Assembly: GCA_019787685.1 (NCBI GenBank)
Contig: JAHNUO010000004.1
Location: 186,001 to 250,000, forward strand
Direction of reading: 5' to 3'
Source: Chiua virens
Taxonomy: Eukaryota; Basidiomycota; Agaricomycetes; Boletales; Boletaceae
DNA: 64,000 bases
Made by a program: the position numbers and the translations under genes. Shown here in pieces: positions 1 to 12,550 of this stretch (its first letter is position 1; each line of letters starts with the position of its first letter). The notes beneath the pieces were generated by a model. That model was not told the DNA's origin. It searched no databases and worked only from the letters and a program-made list of their open reading frames with translations.

Positions 1-1050
1 TACAAACTAAACGTCTATGGTAAGTCATTTGGAAGTGACCCCTAAGTATTCTAATCGAACAGCTCAGGGAAGGATGGGTTCTTCAAAGCTCACCAAGACA
101 CTCCCCGCGGGGACAGTATGTTCGGCTCTCTAGTTGTCGTGCTCCCTGCCCCACACCAGGGTGGCCAGCTCTCACTCCGTCTGGGTGACAACCATTGGAT
201 CACAGACTTTACGGATCTTTTCGCTGCAGCGACTGAGTCGTCTGTCTGTTTCGTGGCTTTCTTCAGTGATGTCGAGCACCAGGTTCTCCCCGTCACCTCC
301 GGTCACCGTGTCACCCTGACATACAACCTCCACTTCCGGTCCCGGAACATCACCCCACGTGTCCTCTCCGGCCCGTTCCATGACAAGTTGAAAGCGACGC
401 TCATCGAGCTCGTCAACGACATGGAGACGCTCCCGAATGGGGGCTACCTCGGAGTCGGACTTTGTCATCAGTATGCATATGATGACACCAAGCCCATTGA
501 CTCGGTCCTTGATAAACTAAAAGGTGCTGACGCGGTGCTTGCCAACGTGTGTACAGAACTGGGTTTACCCTACGTCCTCCGACTCTTGTACGCACAAGAG
601 CAGGATATAGGCTGGCCATCTTTCCATCTGCTCTCACGTGTGAAAATACGTGCACCTACTCCGTGTTTTGGCATCGGGGATGATGGATATGAGCTGCGTC
701 GTCCTGGTCCCAGTGATGGCACTGACGAAGACTATCTGCATGACTTTCTAGAGAAACTTGTAGAGGAAATTACCCCTGAAGACATGGAGGGAGTGGAGAT
801 TATTGGACGCAATTTGGATCCCATGGATGGCCTCGATCTGATGGGATCGAGGGGCAGTTATAGTTTCATGCACAAATACTACGAGGACCCAGTTACGCAG
901 GTTTTGGAGGTAAAAGAAATGTCCTCCATCCTTTGCGAGACTTCGTATGCATGTTATGGAAACTACGTTTACACGGACAGGTTTTATGCCACAGCATGCA
1001 TGATGATCTCGGTGGATCCAAAGGGATCACGCGAACGCCTGACTTTGTAA
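1..1050 (+). CDS. 2OG-Fe(II) oxygenase-type protein, 5' end missing
   Basis: The 3' part of a gene that begins before the window. Positions 1-19 are the end of an exon; an intron (GTAAGT...CAG) spans about 20-67; the last exon runs from 68 to a TAA at 1048-1050. The spliced reading gives FFKAHQDTPRG, an HxD iron-ligand pair, then a PHQGG-type segment, a second histidine in DVEHQV, and HRVTLTYNL, whose Arg would bind 2-oxoglutarate. This order (HxD, H, R in a double-stranded beta-helix) is known from prolyl-4-hydroxylase-like 2OG-Fe(II) oxygenases that are abundant in Agaricomycetes. The region after residue 120 is a family-specific tail I cannot assign. The substrate is unknown. The ATG at 118 is internal, because coding sequence clearly continues upstream of it. 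No frame break is seen in the part present. Confidence 0.75.
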
Positions 1051-1310
1051 CTTCTATCGTTCGTATGCTTACTTACTGCTGTATATTCCGTGAAAGATAT
1101 TATGTGCATTGGTCTTGAGCTTGAAATTTTGTGTACGTGCCGAGCCAAACGAACTCCATTTCTACCGTGTAGTATATGATCGATATCTAATGACAGGTTG
1201 GACCCCGGGCACTGGTCACCTTTAACCGACATGAGGACCCCGGAACGTTACACGTTAATATCCAGCTTCTACCATCGCACAGGTCGACTTCAAACCTGCA
1301 CCTGAACCAA

Positions 1311-3004
1311 ATGACTGATCCTACCAAAGGAGAGTCTGAAAATGTATTCAAGATCCTCAGGGCACAGAAAGGAAACAAGGTCGGAACTTCGTTTGGCTTG
1401 ATGCATCCACCTTATGATTATCGATAGACTTGCTTCGATTGTCAAGCCCGGAATCCGACCTGGTCAAGTGTCACTTTTGGTGTCTATATATGCCTAGACT
1501 GTTCCAGTATCCATCGGAATATGGGCGTGCATATCAGTTTTGTCCGGTGCGTACAAAGACACAGAATGGAGGATGTCCTCAAACCTCCCGAGTGAACAGC
1601 TCGACGAATCTGGACAGTTGGCAACTCAACCAACTACGGACCATGAAAGTCGGCGGAAATGCATCTGCAATGGAGTTTTTTACTCGTCATGGCGGCGCTT
1701 CGCTTTTGAGTGACACCGACCCGAAGAAAAAGTATTCGAGCAGAGCGGCGGAACTTTACAAGGAGGAACTCGCCAAGCGCAGTCAAAGAGGATGCCGCCA
1801 AGTATGTACCTTTTTGCCTCGACCATTGGAAAACGCTTATCCCATTCACTAGATTCCCAACCCGCGTCGTCGTTGACGGGATGGACTTGTCTCAATCAAC
1901 TGATTCTACCACGCAAGCAGAAGACTTCTTTTCTTCCTGGGACAAACCCTCCACAGTTAAACCAACCTCCCCTTCAGTTACAAGTGCAACCACGCCCCCT
2001 CCTGCAGTCGGTCGCCCTCCTCCCCGAATGGTCACATCAAGCTCGTTGCGCTCTAATTCCTCCTCTTCAGTCAACAGTGCAGCGAAGCTCGGCGTTTCAC
2101 GGTTGAATTCTACAGGGCCGTCTACTACCGCGTCTACTAATGCTTCCGCTGCTCTGAAAAAGAGTAAACTTGGAGGCCTTGGCGCGAAGAAGGCCGCCGC
2201 ACCGATCGATTTTGCTGAGGCAGAGCGAAAAGCTGCAGAGGAAGCCGAGCGCATCAAGCAGCTTGGATACGATCGTCAGCGCGAGGAGGAAGAGGAACGT
2301 GCTAGACAACAGGCCGAGAAGGTCGCTCAAGCTGATGCGAAAGCTAAGACGATGAATACTACCACAGCAACCACTCCAGTGCCCGGTAAAGTGGACGTCC
2401 AGAAAGGAACCAGTCAGGACCTTGAGAGGTTGGGAATGGGCTTCCGCAAATTAGGCTTTGGTGGCGTTCCTGCTGCGTCACAGGCAACGTCTAGCACACG
2501 GTCCACGTGCGTAGCCTATTACTAATCCGCTTGGATGTTTTGGCTGAGAATTGTGTATTACTTATAGCCCACCCGTGGATGACGCGCCCACGACAGCAAG
2601 GGAGAAATTTGGATCTCAGAAGGCAATTTCTTCGGACATGTTTTTCGGACGGAATGATTACGATGCTACTTTCCTCTCTGAGTCAAAGCAGCGGTTGTCC
2701 AATTTCCAAGGAGCAACTTCGATTTCTTCCAACCAATACTTTGGCCGCGAAGAAGAGGAAGCGGTTGAGCGCGGCGGATCCGACGGAGGGCTACTGGGCG
2801 ACGGTAACCTCGCGAACCTAGAGATCGCTGCGAGAGATGCTATCGCCCGAGTTATGGCCAATCCTGATGTTCAAAACATGGGGGACAGTATCCGAACGGG
2901 CGCTTTGAAGGTATGTGTCCGTTGTATACACCCAATGTTTGAATTCTTTTTTGACACGGACCGCTCAGCTTTCTGACTATTTGGCTCAAATGTCTCAACA
3001 CTGA
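1311..3004 (+). CDS. GLO3: ArfGAP zinc-finger protein, Glo3/ArfGAP2-3 type
   Basis: GTPase-activating protein for Arf1 in COPI retrograde transport (Golgi to ER). Exons by eye: 1311-1379, 1428-1546, 1600-1801, 1853-2506, 2568-2910, 2969-3004. The N-terminus has the ArfGAP CxxC-x16-CxxC finger (TCFDC ... [16 protein letters not shown]) with the catalytic Arg in FVRSTNLD. A Ser/Ala/Glu-rich middle follows. The C-terminal half has the Glo3 regulatory motif: ISSDMFFGR and then ISSNQYFGR, known to regulate Glo3 and absent from Gcs1-type ArfGAPs. Length is near the family norm (about 450 aa). Exon 3 carries one extra A at 1781: removing it joins YKEELAKR to VKEDAAK, the family sequence, whereas as given the frame is lost. 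All splice sites are GT-AG, though the first donor (GTCGGA) is weak. Confidence 0.88.
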
Positions 3005-3836
3005 GTTTGCATAGAGTACATGCCAGCATCGGAGACCGCATAGTGACCCGCTCCATGTCGTTTTTTTTACTGTTTAATCAGCGGATCGAGTACCAATTCT
3101 TTTGGAAAGTTTGGATGCTCGCACTTCATAATCAGTTAATTGACTAAGTACTACGCTCTTATCGGACACCTCCATCCAGTCTCACTGGTCTGTTCAATGC
3201 ACACTTCGTGCTTGAACCAACTATTTACAACCTGCTGATAGACTCTGAACTCGATACATGATACTAACAGTGTGTGCCTTGGTGTCTGCAGACTGACGAG
3301 TCATCTGGTCTCGGAGCGCAAGTACTGAGGCGGGGTTCAAATGTTCACGGATGCCGCGATGACGAGTCACTGCAAGTCGACTGAGGCTCGACAAAAGAAC
3401 CAAACTTGGATCCGGTTCAACGTTCAGCCCTACAGAGTACTTTGTAAGCAGGGAGCTTTGCTACTTACCATCAACTTACACGTAACCTTGGATGACACGT
3501 TCGGTCATTATAATGGTTGGCGATACACTGAGCATTCATTACTAGTAACGCGTAACGTCTCGTTCATCTCGGCCGACCCTTCAGTAATTGGATACACGAC
3601 ATACAGATAGCCGTTAAAGGGAGCGTTGCCAGTGCGTCATACTCAAGACTCAGGTTCTTATTAGTCGAGTCCCTCCTATTGTAACGCTGATTCAGAGCGC
3701 CATGATTGTGTATTTATAGCACCCTAACGCGGCGGAGGACGTTTGCCGATGGGGAGTTGGCACGCACAATGTCTGTGCAGTGCCACATAATACAAAACTA
3801 ACTGATCAGCTCTACTGATAGTGTCCCATTCGCACC

Positions 3837-5780
3837 ATGTCGTCCCATAACCAAACGACCTCCGAAACTACTCTCTTACTTGAGGACCCTCGCATACCTG
3901 GCCAATCGAATAGCATTTTATCAAGGGAACGACACCGGTTTTCCCCAGAGACGTTACTTATCCCGGTCGCACTTGCAACAAAGCTGGCGTCCGTTTTACC
4001 ACACACGACTTTACTTGAAATTCTACGACTAGCCGTCTGCAAACTTTGGAATGTGTCACACGGTGATCCGGCTACTCTCCTAGCGGATGGTTCTATCTCG
4101 CCCGCACTCTGCGATGCACCTGAAGTGGCGACATACTTTTCCACCATTATCGCGATACTCGGCGTGACGGAAGGGATTGTCTGTGCGTTTATTTTGCGTT
4201 GAGTGGTCATGCGGGCGCTCATGTACATCTCAGCCATGTTCATGTGTGGTATCCTGAGTCGGATTTCATCGCGTTATGGCAGAAGGCCTGCTTTTCTGCT
4301 CATAATCATTACCGGGATTATGGGAACTTGCCTGATGGTCGGGTCGCAGTCTATGCCGGATTGGATATCTCCCTGGGTCTTTGTTGTGGGGATGCTAATC
4401 GAACTGTGTACTGCAGCTCTCCCCTGTGATTATCTCAGTAGCACGTACATCGCCGACGTATGCGACCCGGAAGATAGGTATGCTTAGAACTCATCTGCGC
4501 TTGGATAGATCTGATTCCATGTTCAAGAACTGCCGCACTGAGCAAAATAGCGGGTTGGACCATGCTAGGCGGGTACCTGCTTCAGATTGCGCGCTTGTTC
4601 TCATATCTCTTGTAGGCAGTTCTATATCATATTATCTGGGTGGATCTATCACAACAAAGACAGGCAACTCTCTCGTCGTGTTCTACATTGCAGCCGCACT
4701 ATTCGCTTCCACATTCATTTATGTTGTCTTTATCCTGCCTGAGTCTTTTCCAGAGGAGAAGAGAGATGCACTGTCTCACACGCGCCAGGAAGCCTCCACT
4801 GACGGACCACCCACTACCACTCTCTTCAAATCATTTCTACTTATTTTTGAACCATTAAAGATGTTCATACCGACCCATAGCTTGAACGGTACTCGCAACT
4901 GGCGACTCACTTGGTGTGCAGCCCACACATTTGTGTTTAATGCGGCCCATAGTTACGTCACCACTGCTTGGTTGGTACTTGCCACTTCAAAATATCACCT
5001 TACTCCGGCGGATGTGAGTATGCATCAAAAGCGGTTATAGCAGAGGCTGATGTTCATTACTTTAGACTGGACTTTTCCTCACAATGCTCTTTGTGAGCTG
5101 TACGATCGCCCTGGCAGGGATCGTTCCACTACTAGTCAGCCTTCTGCGTCCACACTACACCCAGAAAACTACCCGCATTTATCTCGAGGAAGAAGATATG
5201 GGCAATGGTGAACAGCTGGAGGCGAGGACCTCAGATTACTTGAATGTACATTTGGCTATTGTGTCGTGCGTCATCACGGCAATCTTCTATTTGGTGGCTG
5301 CATCGACGGAAGACCTACCTTTGATCATCATCTGTAAGGTTTTGTCACGATGTTCTCATCTCGCGTCCTCACCAGTATGGTTGTAGCTGCCATTTGTATC
5401 GGATTTTCCAACATACATGATCCCACGGTTCGTAGCCTAGTCGCTGGATCGGTTGATCCACTAAAGCAAGGTTACAAGCCCCGCTGATACACGTGATATT
5501 GGCACTGACTGCACTTTTAGGAGAGGCATTGGCAGCCAATGAGATGGTCTCTGGTGCGGGCTCGGTGCTCTCGCCTATCATTATGGGCAGTGTGCTCTCC
5601 GCGACGATTAGCACTGCACCTCTGCTTACATTTTACCTTCATTTGGTGAGATCATCGATGCTTGAGTCTTCCTGGCATTGCTAATGCCGTGTGTACGCGT
5701 AGGTGGCTGTTTTGATTAGTAGTGGGATACTGTTCCTCGTCAGAGACGCAGATAGGTACCAGAAGGCAAACGAGTCGTAG
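3837..5780 (+). CDS. Major facilitator superfamily transporter, copy 1 of a tandem pair
   Basis: A 12-TM-type MFS permease of the plasma or vacuolar membrane; substrate unknown. The start ATG at 3837 gives a short polar N-terminus, then [14 protein letters not shown] (TM1). The MFS motif A analogue is [14 protein letters not shown] (TM2-3 loop). [11 protein letters not shown] stretch and an [10 protein letters not shown] loop precede the C-terminal half. Introns, read by GT-AG sites and by comparison with the paralogue at 6846, fall near 4171-4221, 4490-4538, 4574-4616, 5010-5065, 5336-5378, 5491-5519 and 5645-5701. The joined frame is open to the TAG at 5778-5780. The third intron is only about 43 nt, and the paralogue has it at the same place, which supports it. 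The second copy lies about 1.07 kb downstream in the same orientation, so this is a tandem duplication. Confidence 0.8.
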
Positions 5781-6845
5781 ATCGACCATCATTCGTCATT
5801 TGTCGTCGCAACTTCGCTGGATATCGTACGGGAAGGCCACAGTACAGGTACCACAAGTTAGGTGCTGGCACGATGTTATCCGTCGACTATTATCGGAGCG
5901 AAAGTGATGATGCGGTATACGAACATTTGGGTTAATATACCATCAGATTTTCATACAAATTCACAGGTTTCGTATTTGAGTTCATTCATTGTGCTTACAT
6001 CCCGTCGGACAGGGCGCATTTTCCCTCCACCGCGCACGCAGCATCTATACATCACTGAGGCCGCCACTCAGTAGTAGTGTGAGATCAGAAATGCTGACCT
6101 GGGTACCGACAATCTTTGGTTGTTCAAGTTGGATAATGATTTTATGCCCGGGTCGCGATGTTGACCCGATATCCCGAGCCTGTGATCAATCGATCATCGG
6201 GACTTGGTTCAACTCTCGATAATACCCCACATGTCCATAGCACGATAAAGGTCCAACCAAGCGCCATGTGAAACTACTCCCCTGCTGGCATCTGGAACGG
6301 GGGTTCCATTAATTATTTAATGTGGGCGCAAGGTCGAGAGTGACCGCAAGCGTTCTCGACCTCCCAACCAGAAACTTACCCCGTGACGGGAGATTTCAAG
6401 TTCAACCGCTGGGTGTGTTCTGAATCAGAGATGCTGACTGCACGCGTACGATTCGGTTATCTTTGGCCGTCGGATGATTTCACGGACGACCGGCCGTGAG
6501 ATTATTGGACTGCGGCTGGTTGAGCTTCTCCGATATCATTGTCTTCCGACTTCACCTAGTAACGGTCACTTACATAAATCACTCAGCCTGCAGTCGCATG
6601 GTAAGGAATGTATTTACTGTGATGGCCCTGCCAGTGGGAGGAGGTATGACAGTTGCCCGCCTTTCGCGACTCTGGTTGATTGCATCTGACGCCGGCGTGC
6701 CATCACCGTGTACTAATATCAGGTATATGGTAAGCAACCATGCCGCACTGTTGCTCTATTATTAACACTGGGAGCCTTGTGGACCGATAATACCCCCCAT
6801 GATAAAGACCCAACTTACCTAGGCTGGCTAACCTCTCTCTGCACG
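5781..6845. other. Spacer between tandem MFS genes, no gene seen
   Basis: About 1.06 kb without a convincing coding segment on either strand. Short open frames are not supported by splice structure or recognisable motifs. It should hold the promoter of the second MFS copy, but I see no clear TATA box near 6846. Confidence 0.5.
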
Positions 6846-8785
6846 ATGTTATCTCGGAAACAAGTGCCCTCTGACACAGCTTCTGAAATTACTCTCCTGC
6901 TCGGAGACCCTCGACCAAGCAGGGGGGAACTCTCGCTAGAGACACTCCTCATCCCAGTTGCACTCGCAACAAGGCTTGCTGCAATGATACCACAGACGAC
7001 TCTCATCGAGGTGCTACGACAAGCTATCTGCAGCCTCTGGAATATATCTCATGGAGACCCAGCCACTCATCCAGTGGATGGCTCAATTTTGTCCGAAGCA
7101 TGCGATTCACCCGAAATAGCACGGCGTTTTTCGACCCTCATTGCAATACTCAGCGTGACTGATGGGATTATAGGTGTGTAGACTGCTCTCGGTGCAATGA
7201 AGTCGCTCACCAACAGTTAGCAACGGTTGAATGTAGCATTTTGAGCCGTGTCTCGTCGCGCTATGGCAGGAAGCCTGCCTTTCTATTCGTTCTCATTGCC
7301 TGGGGTTCTTGCGAACTGCCTGATACCCGGATCGCAGTTTATGCCAAATTGGATCTCTGACTGGGTTTTTCTTGCGGGGATGCTGACCGGATATCTCTCT
7401 GGCATTCTGCCCTGTATTTATCTCGTCAACATGTATGTTGTCGACATATGTGACCCAAAAGATCGGTATGCTTTCATCTGCAGCCTTCTTTGGCGGGTCT
7501 GACCCCTCGTTCCAGAACCGCTGCTCTGAGTAGAATATCAGGTTGGGGGACACTAGGTGTGATCGTTGTTTTCACATTCGCGATTGTTCTAAGATTTTGT
7601 GCAGGGACTTGTATATCATTCTTCTTTGGAGGATCCATCACAATGAAGACAGGCAACCCACTCATTGTGTTCTACATTGCAGCGGCACTATTTGCTGCCA
7701 CATTCATTTATGTTGTATCTGTTTTGCCCGAGTCTTTTCCAAAGGAGAAGAGAGTTGCGCTGTCTCAGATGCGCCAGGACTCGGAGTCTGTTTCTGGCGA
7801 ACTTTCCTCGGTCACGCTTTTGTCCTCGTTTTCGCTCATATTCGAGCCGTTGAAAATGCTAGTACCGATTCGCAGATTGGACGGGACTCGTAACTGGCGA
7901 CTCGCTTGGTGTGGGCTGCACACCTTACTATTCACGACTAGCTTTATCTACACTGCTATCGGCTGGTTGGTGATCGCCACGTCGGTACACCACCTCACCC
8001 CTGCCCAAGTAAGTACTCGTTCAAGCTCTCCTGCTGATACCAATTATTTCCTTTAGACAGGTCTCTTTCTCAGTGTTGTCACTGTTAGCGGCGCCATCAC
8101 GTTGACGGTGATTTTACCACTGCTCGTTCGACTTCTGCGTCCTTATTATATCCGGGGAACCGCCCATTCCCTTCTGGAGGAAGAAGATAGAAGCGACACT
8201 GAAGAACCAGGACCAGAGACCTCGGATCATTTGGATGTGCATCTGGCTTTTGTGTCATGTGTCATCGCGGGCGTCTTCTACTTGTTTGCAGCCGCATCCA
8301 CAACGTATCAAACTTTGATCTTATGTAAGGAATCGATAACAACCTTTTCGTTGAATCTTGACTGACATATGTGATTCAGCTGCCATTTGCATTGGATTTG
8401 CATACGTACATACCCCTACGGTCCGTAGCCTAGCGGTTGGATCGGTCGATCCATTAAAGCAAGGTCAGATGCACTGTCGCTACCCCATGTAGACTTCGGA
8501 CTGAATTCAACGCTTAGGAGAGGCATTAGCAGCTATCGAAATGGTTTCTGGTGTGGGCACGGTGCTCTCGCCGATCATCATGGGCAGTATTCTTACTGCA
8601 ACCATCAACACGACACCTCTGGTCTTGTTCTACTGTCAACTTGGTGCGGACGCCTCGCATTTGCATTTTAGTTTTCCACTCATTTGAATGAACTTCTCTA
8701 TACGCAGGTTGTCGTTTTGGTCAGCGGTGGGATACTACTCCTCGTAAGACATTCGGATCGGTACCAAGAATCGAATCAAATGTAG
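6846..8785 (+). pseudogene. MFS transporter, copy 2, with a one-base frame break
   Basis: Paralogue of the gene at 3837 with the same intron positions and closely similar protein: [28 protein letters not shown], the CDPKDR|TAALSRISG splice, GGSITMKTGN, LPESFPKEKR, and an [13 protein letters not shown] junction. The start ATG at 6846 matches the leader of copy 1 (both have LLL.DPR). The first intron must use the acceptor TTAG near 7218; a later TAG acceptor would bring a stop. The run GGGG at 7302-7305 has one G too many relative to copy 1: removing one gives IAWVLANCLIPGSQ in register with TM3-4 of copy 1. As given, the frame is lost in TM3. The residues after the first intron differ sharply from copy 1 (TVECS against MFMCG). 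The gene is either a young pseudogene or is intact with a sequencing error; the rest is well preserved to TAG 8783-8785. Confidence 0.7.
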
Positions 8786-10114
8786 ATTAGCCATCATTCA
8801 CGATGTCCGATCGTCACTGCGCACGATATTCATAGCAAGATAGTCGCTGGCACTAATCCTTTGGGTTGATCTACATTATTGTTCACGGCGTGGGCAGCGC
8901 TTCCTTGGCTGACGAAGGGCAAACCTTTTAGCAAGTCGTTACCATCTTCCATCCTATCAAGACCGTCGCTGCAGTCTAATTCACGCCCGGTTGGCGATTG
9001 CAATGACACACGGCACTTTCAGGGGCAGTTAATATTCAACGCCTTTTGGTTATACATTATCGACGTTCGTGACTTTCTCATTCTGAATTGAGCATGGTTA
9101 TTTTCCGCCGTTTCTTATATAATTGCAAAGTTACTGTACCCTTCAAGTTCAGTGCTTCCACTAGTATTGCGATCTATGAACACACTGTTGCTCCTCAACG
9201 ATAACCCGTACCGCTTCCTCGATCGTCTTTTGCAACACCTGCTTGTTGCTTTTCTCCGTCGTGGTGAGATCGACGATCTTTGCCCCACGCCATGTCAGCA
9301 TGCAACATGATTCAAGCTGCACATCTCATCGTACCCTTTCCAATATCATTCCGTCAGATTTTATGGACGACATATCCACTCCTCAGTTCAGGATCTCAAA
9401 ATATACTTGGCTTCGGTAGAATCGGTAAGGACTTTGTTTTCGTCGATGTTGGAGGTACTAGTAAACATCTGGTTCACCAATGGCACTTCAAGTTCCTTCT
9501 GGGTCTGACTCCAGGCTCTCCGACTGGAAGAACATGATACTATGTTCATTGTCCCGCGACAATACTATTAATAAGCCGTCGGCTATACGAGATCGTCACC
9601 GTACGTGCGTCACTGCGAACTTGACCATCTCCATCCGTTCTATTTCGTGCGACATGGTAGCACGACAAAAGAAAACACTTTCAAATGTGGTCAACATGTT
9701 CTCGCGACTGCACTGACTGCCATACCTGCACTACAAGTGAGTGTTCCTGCGATACAATGACTCCCCGTCATCAGTAGCGAATCCCTTGTGACCATGGCTT
9801 TGCGGATATCTCTCTTGGGTGGGTTTCCATCGCACGTACAATAAATATATTGCAATCCGAGCCAGGTATGTATCATCGTCGCCCTAAAGTCGGCATCCTT
9901 GACACATGGCCTCCGCAGTTCTTTGGGTACATCATTGCCGTATGTATTCTGTATGGCTGGATTAGCTCCTTTGCCCGGTCTGTGTTCAACATGTTAATTT
10001 ATCACGACTGGATGTTCGGAATTCATCTCATCTCCGTGATTTATATCCTATGCACGACGCGTATGTTCATCTTGACTTGTTTACCGATTTCTACTAGACT
10101 TGGTTGAGTAGCTG
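8786..10114. other. Gene-poor stretch between MFS copy 2 and the third relic
   Basis: Short open frames only, none with recognisable motifs. It may hold eroded 5' parts of the third MFS copy, but I cannot align any of it convincingly. Confidence 0.4.
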
Positions 10115-10320
10115 CTACATACTCGTTCGCCTTTTGCGCCCTTATTATATCCGGAGAACTACCCATTCCCTTCTGGAGGAATGCAGCGACTCGACGGTCA
10201 CGAACCAAGGTCGTCAGATCACTTGGATGTGCACTTGGCTTTTACATGTGTCGTCGCGAGTGTTTTTTTATTTGCAGCCGCATTTCAATGTCTTTCTGCT
10301 GTACATCATAAATACATACA
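10115..10320 (+). pseudogene. Relic of a third MFS copy (one C-terminal exon)
   Basis: About 200 nt match the central C-terminal exon of MFS copy 2 (8115-8320). The encoded order is LVRLLRPYYIRRT, then HSLLEE, then SDHLDVHLAF, now in different frames because of small deletions. The part encoding EDR and part of the acidic loop is lost. No other exon of the gene is found within 1 kb on either side. This marks a former third tandem copy or a partial duplication. It ends just before the convergent TPP enzyme gene, whose stop lies at 10380. Confidence 0.8.
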
Positions 10321-10379
10321 TGCTGGCGACTTTCCCGTCCAGAACCAATCATGGTTGTTTTCTGCCATTCTTCGCACCT

Positions 10380-12550
10380 TCAAATCATCTCTAGCACACA
10401 GTCCACGACTGCACACCGTCGTTCTTCAACGACAACTCGCACAGCTTCCGCAATCGTCTCTTGCAAAACCTGCTCCGCGTTCCTCTCTGCCGTGGCAAGG
10501 CTGACGCTGATCTTCTTTCCCCACGCCCACCCACCCGACGCAGCTACCGCAATCTGTGCGTAATCCGGACAATCCGGGCCAAACCCGACCGTGAGCGCGT
10601 CTGCAACTGCACCTGAGCCATGACCCGTCGGGTGGACCGCGAGCATAGACGACTTGGGTGATTTCCAACCACCATTGTTGAGTACGATGGTGAGGAAAGG
10701 CTACGTCGGATGTAATCAACATCAACAACCAGCGAACACAGATGCCAATGGTGAAGGGGAGCCACGCTTACCGTTTGATACCGTCTTGCCATCCAGAACG
10801 CGCTGGCTGGGACACAGAATAAAAAGGTACCGTCGCCGACGATGGCCGAGACGAGTTCATATCCTGTGCCCTTTCTCGCCTTTCTTTGTCGCCCGCCCAC
10901 CCAGGACAGATCCGATCGATCCACCGAGTGCCCAGCCAAGCGAGGAGCCTCCAGAAGCGATGACCTCTCCAGGAATCTCTGGCTGCATGTGCGACCAGAT
11001 CAGCGGATAGTTCGATATACTTTCGTTCAGGACCAGCGTGCTTTCGCGGGCGATCCCCTTGTCTCTGATTGCCCTGCGCAGCGTGCCTACGATCTGTGGC
11101 ACCGTATACGGTGCGGGTGTGCTCGAACTTGACGGTGCTATTGGGAAAGACTCTGCAGCACGAAGTTGTGACATCCATTCAGTGATGTAACTTTAACATG
11201 CGTTCAGTCCGCTTGGACCAGTCGTTAGTAGCTCGAGTACCAATGGCCTCCCGAAGCTGGGTGAGCGCAGTGGCCGCGTCGGCGTGACAAATGAGGTCTG
11301 CGTCGTCGTGATACATGCCGATGCCTCGTTTGAGCGGGTCACCGCTATCGATGATGAATACCTGCGCTGTCTCGCTCGGCCGCTCGTACATGCCGTCCTT
11401 GTCCTTGTTCATGGGGATCCAAGCCACCTCGGCGTCAATAACAAGGACCACATCTGCTGATTTAAGAAGTGGTGTTTGCGTTCCCTGCCGCCAAGTAAGA
11501 GAATCCAACGAGGAAGGATGAGATGTGGGTAAGTTGGCCGCTGACGGACATGTCAAGGAAACCTGGGAGCGCAAGTATGCGTGATAGCGTAGCAAGGGCG
11601 GAGAACGCCTCGGTGGTTTCGTCCAAGGTAGGATGTAATCAGGAGGGGTGACGTTGCACCCAAAAGAGCGTCCGCAATCTGCTGCACGGCTAGAGCAGTT
11701 CCAAGTCAGTACGAAACATCATCAACGGTACGACCCATACCTGGGACCGGAAGCGCAGTTGGCTGAACGGACGGCCATTTTTGAAGCGTTATAGGTTTCT
11801 CTAACAACGATGGGTCGATCTCTTGCTCCGTCACTTCTCTTCGTGCCCAGAGGTAAACAGGACCTTTTGGTTCGCTCGTTGCACTACGATAATCAGTCAG
11901 AAAACTGCAGGAGAACCACGAAACATGATGCGTACATCTGGACCGCTCGTCGAACTTGGTGTGGTAGATTCGCTGGTGAACTAATTTGAGCGGCATAACG
12001 CATGTACTGGCGCACGATCGTCGGTTGATCATGCACGTCTATAAATCACGTCAGTTTCCCGGAGGTACAAAGTGTGGAAGAACATGCTGAGAACCTTGCA
12101 TCCAATGAATCCATTCGTTGCGCGATCCTTGGAGCTCGCCTTCACTCGTGAACGGCGAGGCGCCCGAATAAATCAATATGGGAACTCGACCCCTGTCTGC
12201 ATTGTGAACAGCCCCCGCGAGTGCCTAATTTTTTTTGTTCCGAACGTACACCATGAGAACCACACGATCACGACTCGAAATTCAGAGGCCTTTACCTGTG
12301 TCCCCACATCGACATGGACAATGACGGCAGCTGGCTTGCCAGTGGCCTGCGCGTATCCTTGTGCTGCGCTTAATGCTACCATCTCATTGGGAGACGTCAC
12401 GATGGTGAGGGCGTGGCTTCCATCGTCTGCGAGCTGGCGCGACAGCTCCTCCAGCATGGCCGGGTGATCGGAACCCCAGTTGACAAAGACATGGTCAATG
12501 CCCACCTGTGCCAGAGTATGCAAAAAAAGGGAAGACGTGGTCAGCACCAT
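10380..12550 (-). pseudogene. Acetolactate-synthase-like TPP-dependent enzyme with several frame breaks
   Basis: Thiamine-diphosphate enzyme of the acetolactate synthase/benzoylformate decarboxylase superfamily. The N-terminal PYR domain starts at 12550: HVFVNWGSDHPAMLEEL, with the catalytic-type Glu in IVTSPNEMVALSAAQGYA, then GPVYLWARRE. The middle domain has ADVVLVIDAEVAWIP. The C-terminal PP domain has GGSSLGWALGG, GDGTFLF and, 26 residues after GDG, the NN of IVLNNGGWKSP: the GDG-x(n)-NN TPP motif. Introns are read near 12238-12300, 12004-12058, 11887-11938, about 11698-11741 and 10704-10771. Frame breaks occur near 11613, 11565, 11520, 11475, 11181 and 10869; most are cured by removing one base. 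Fungal homologues are intact, about 600 aa, of uncharacterised substrate. Splice sites, catalytic motifs and the stop all survive, so this may be a recent pseudogene or an error-prone stretch. Confidence 0.75.
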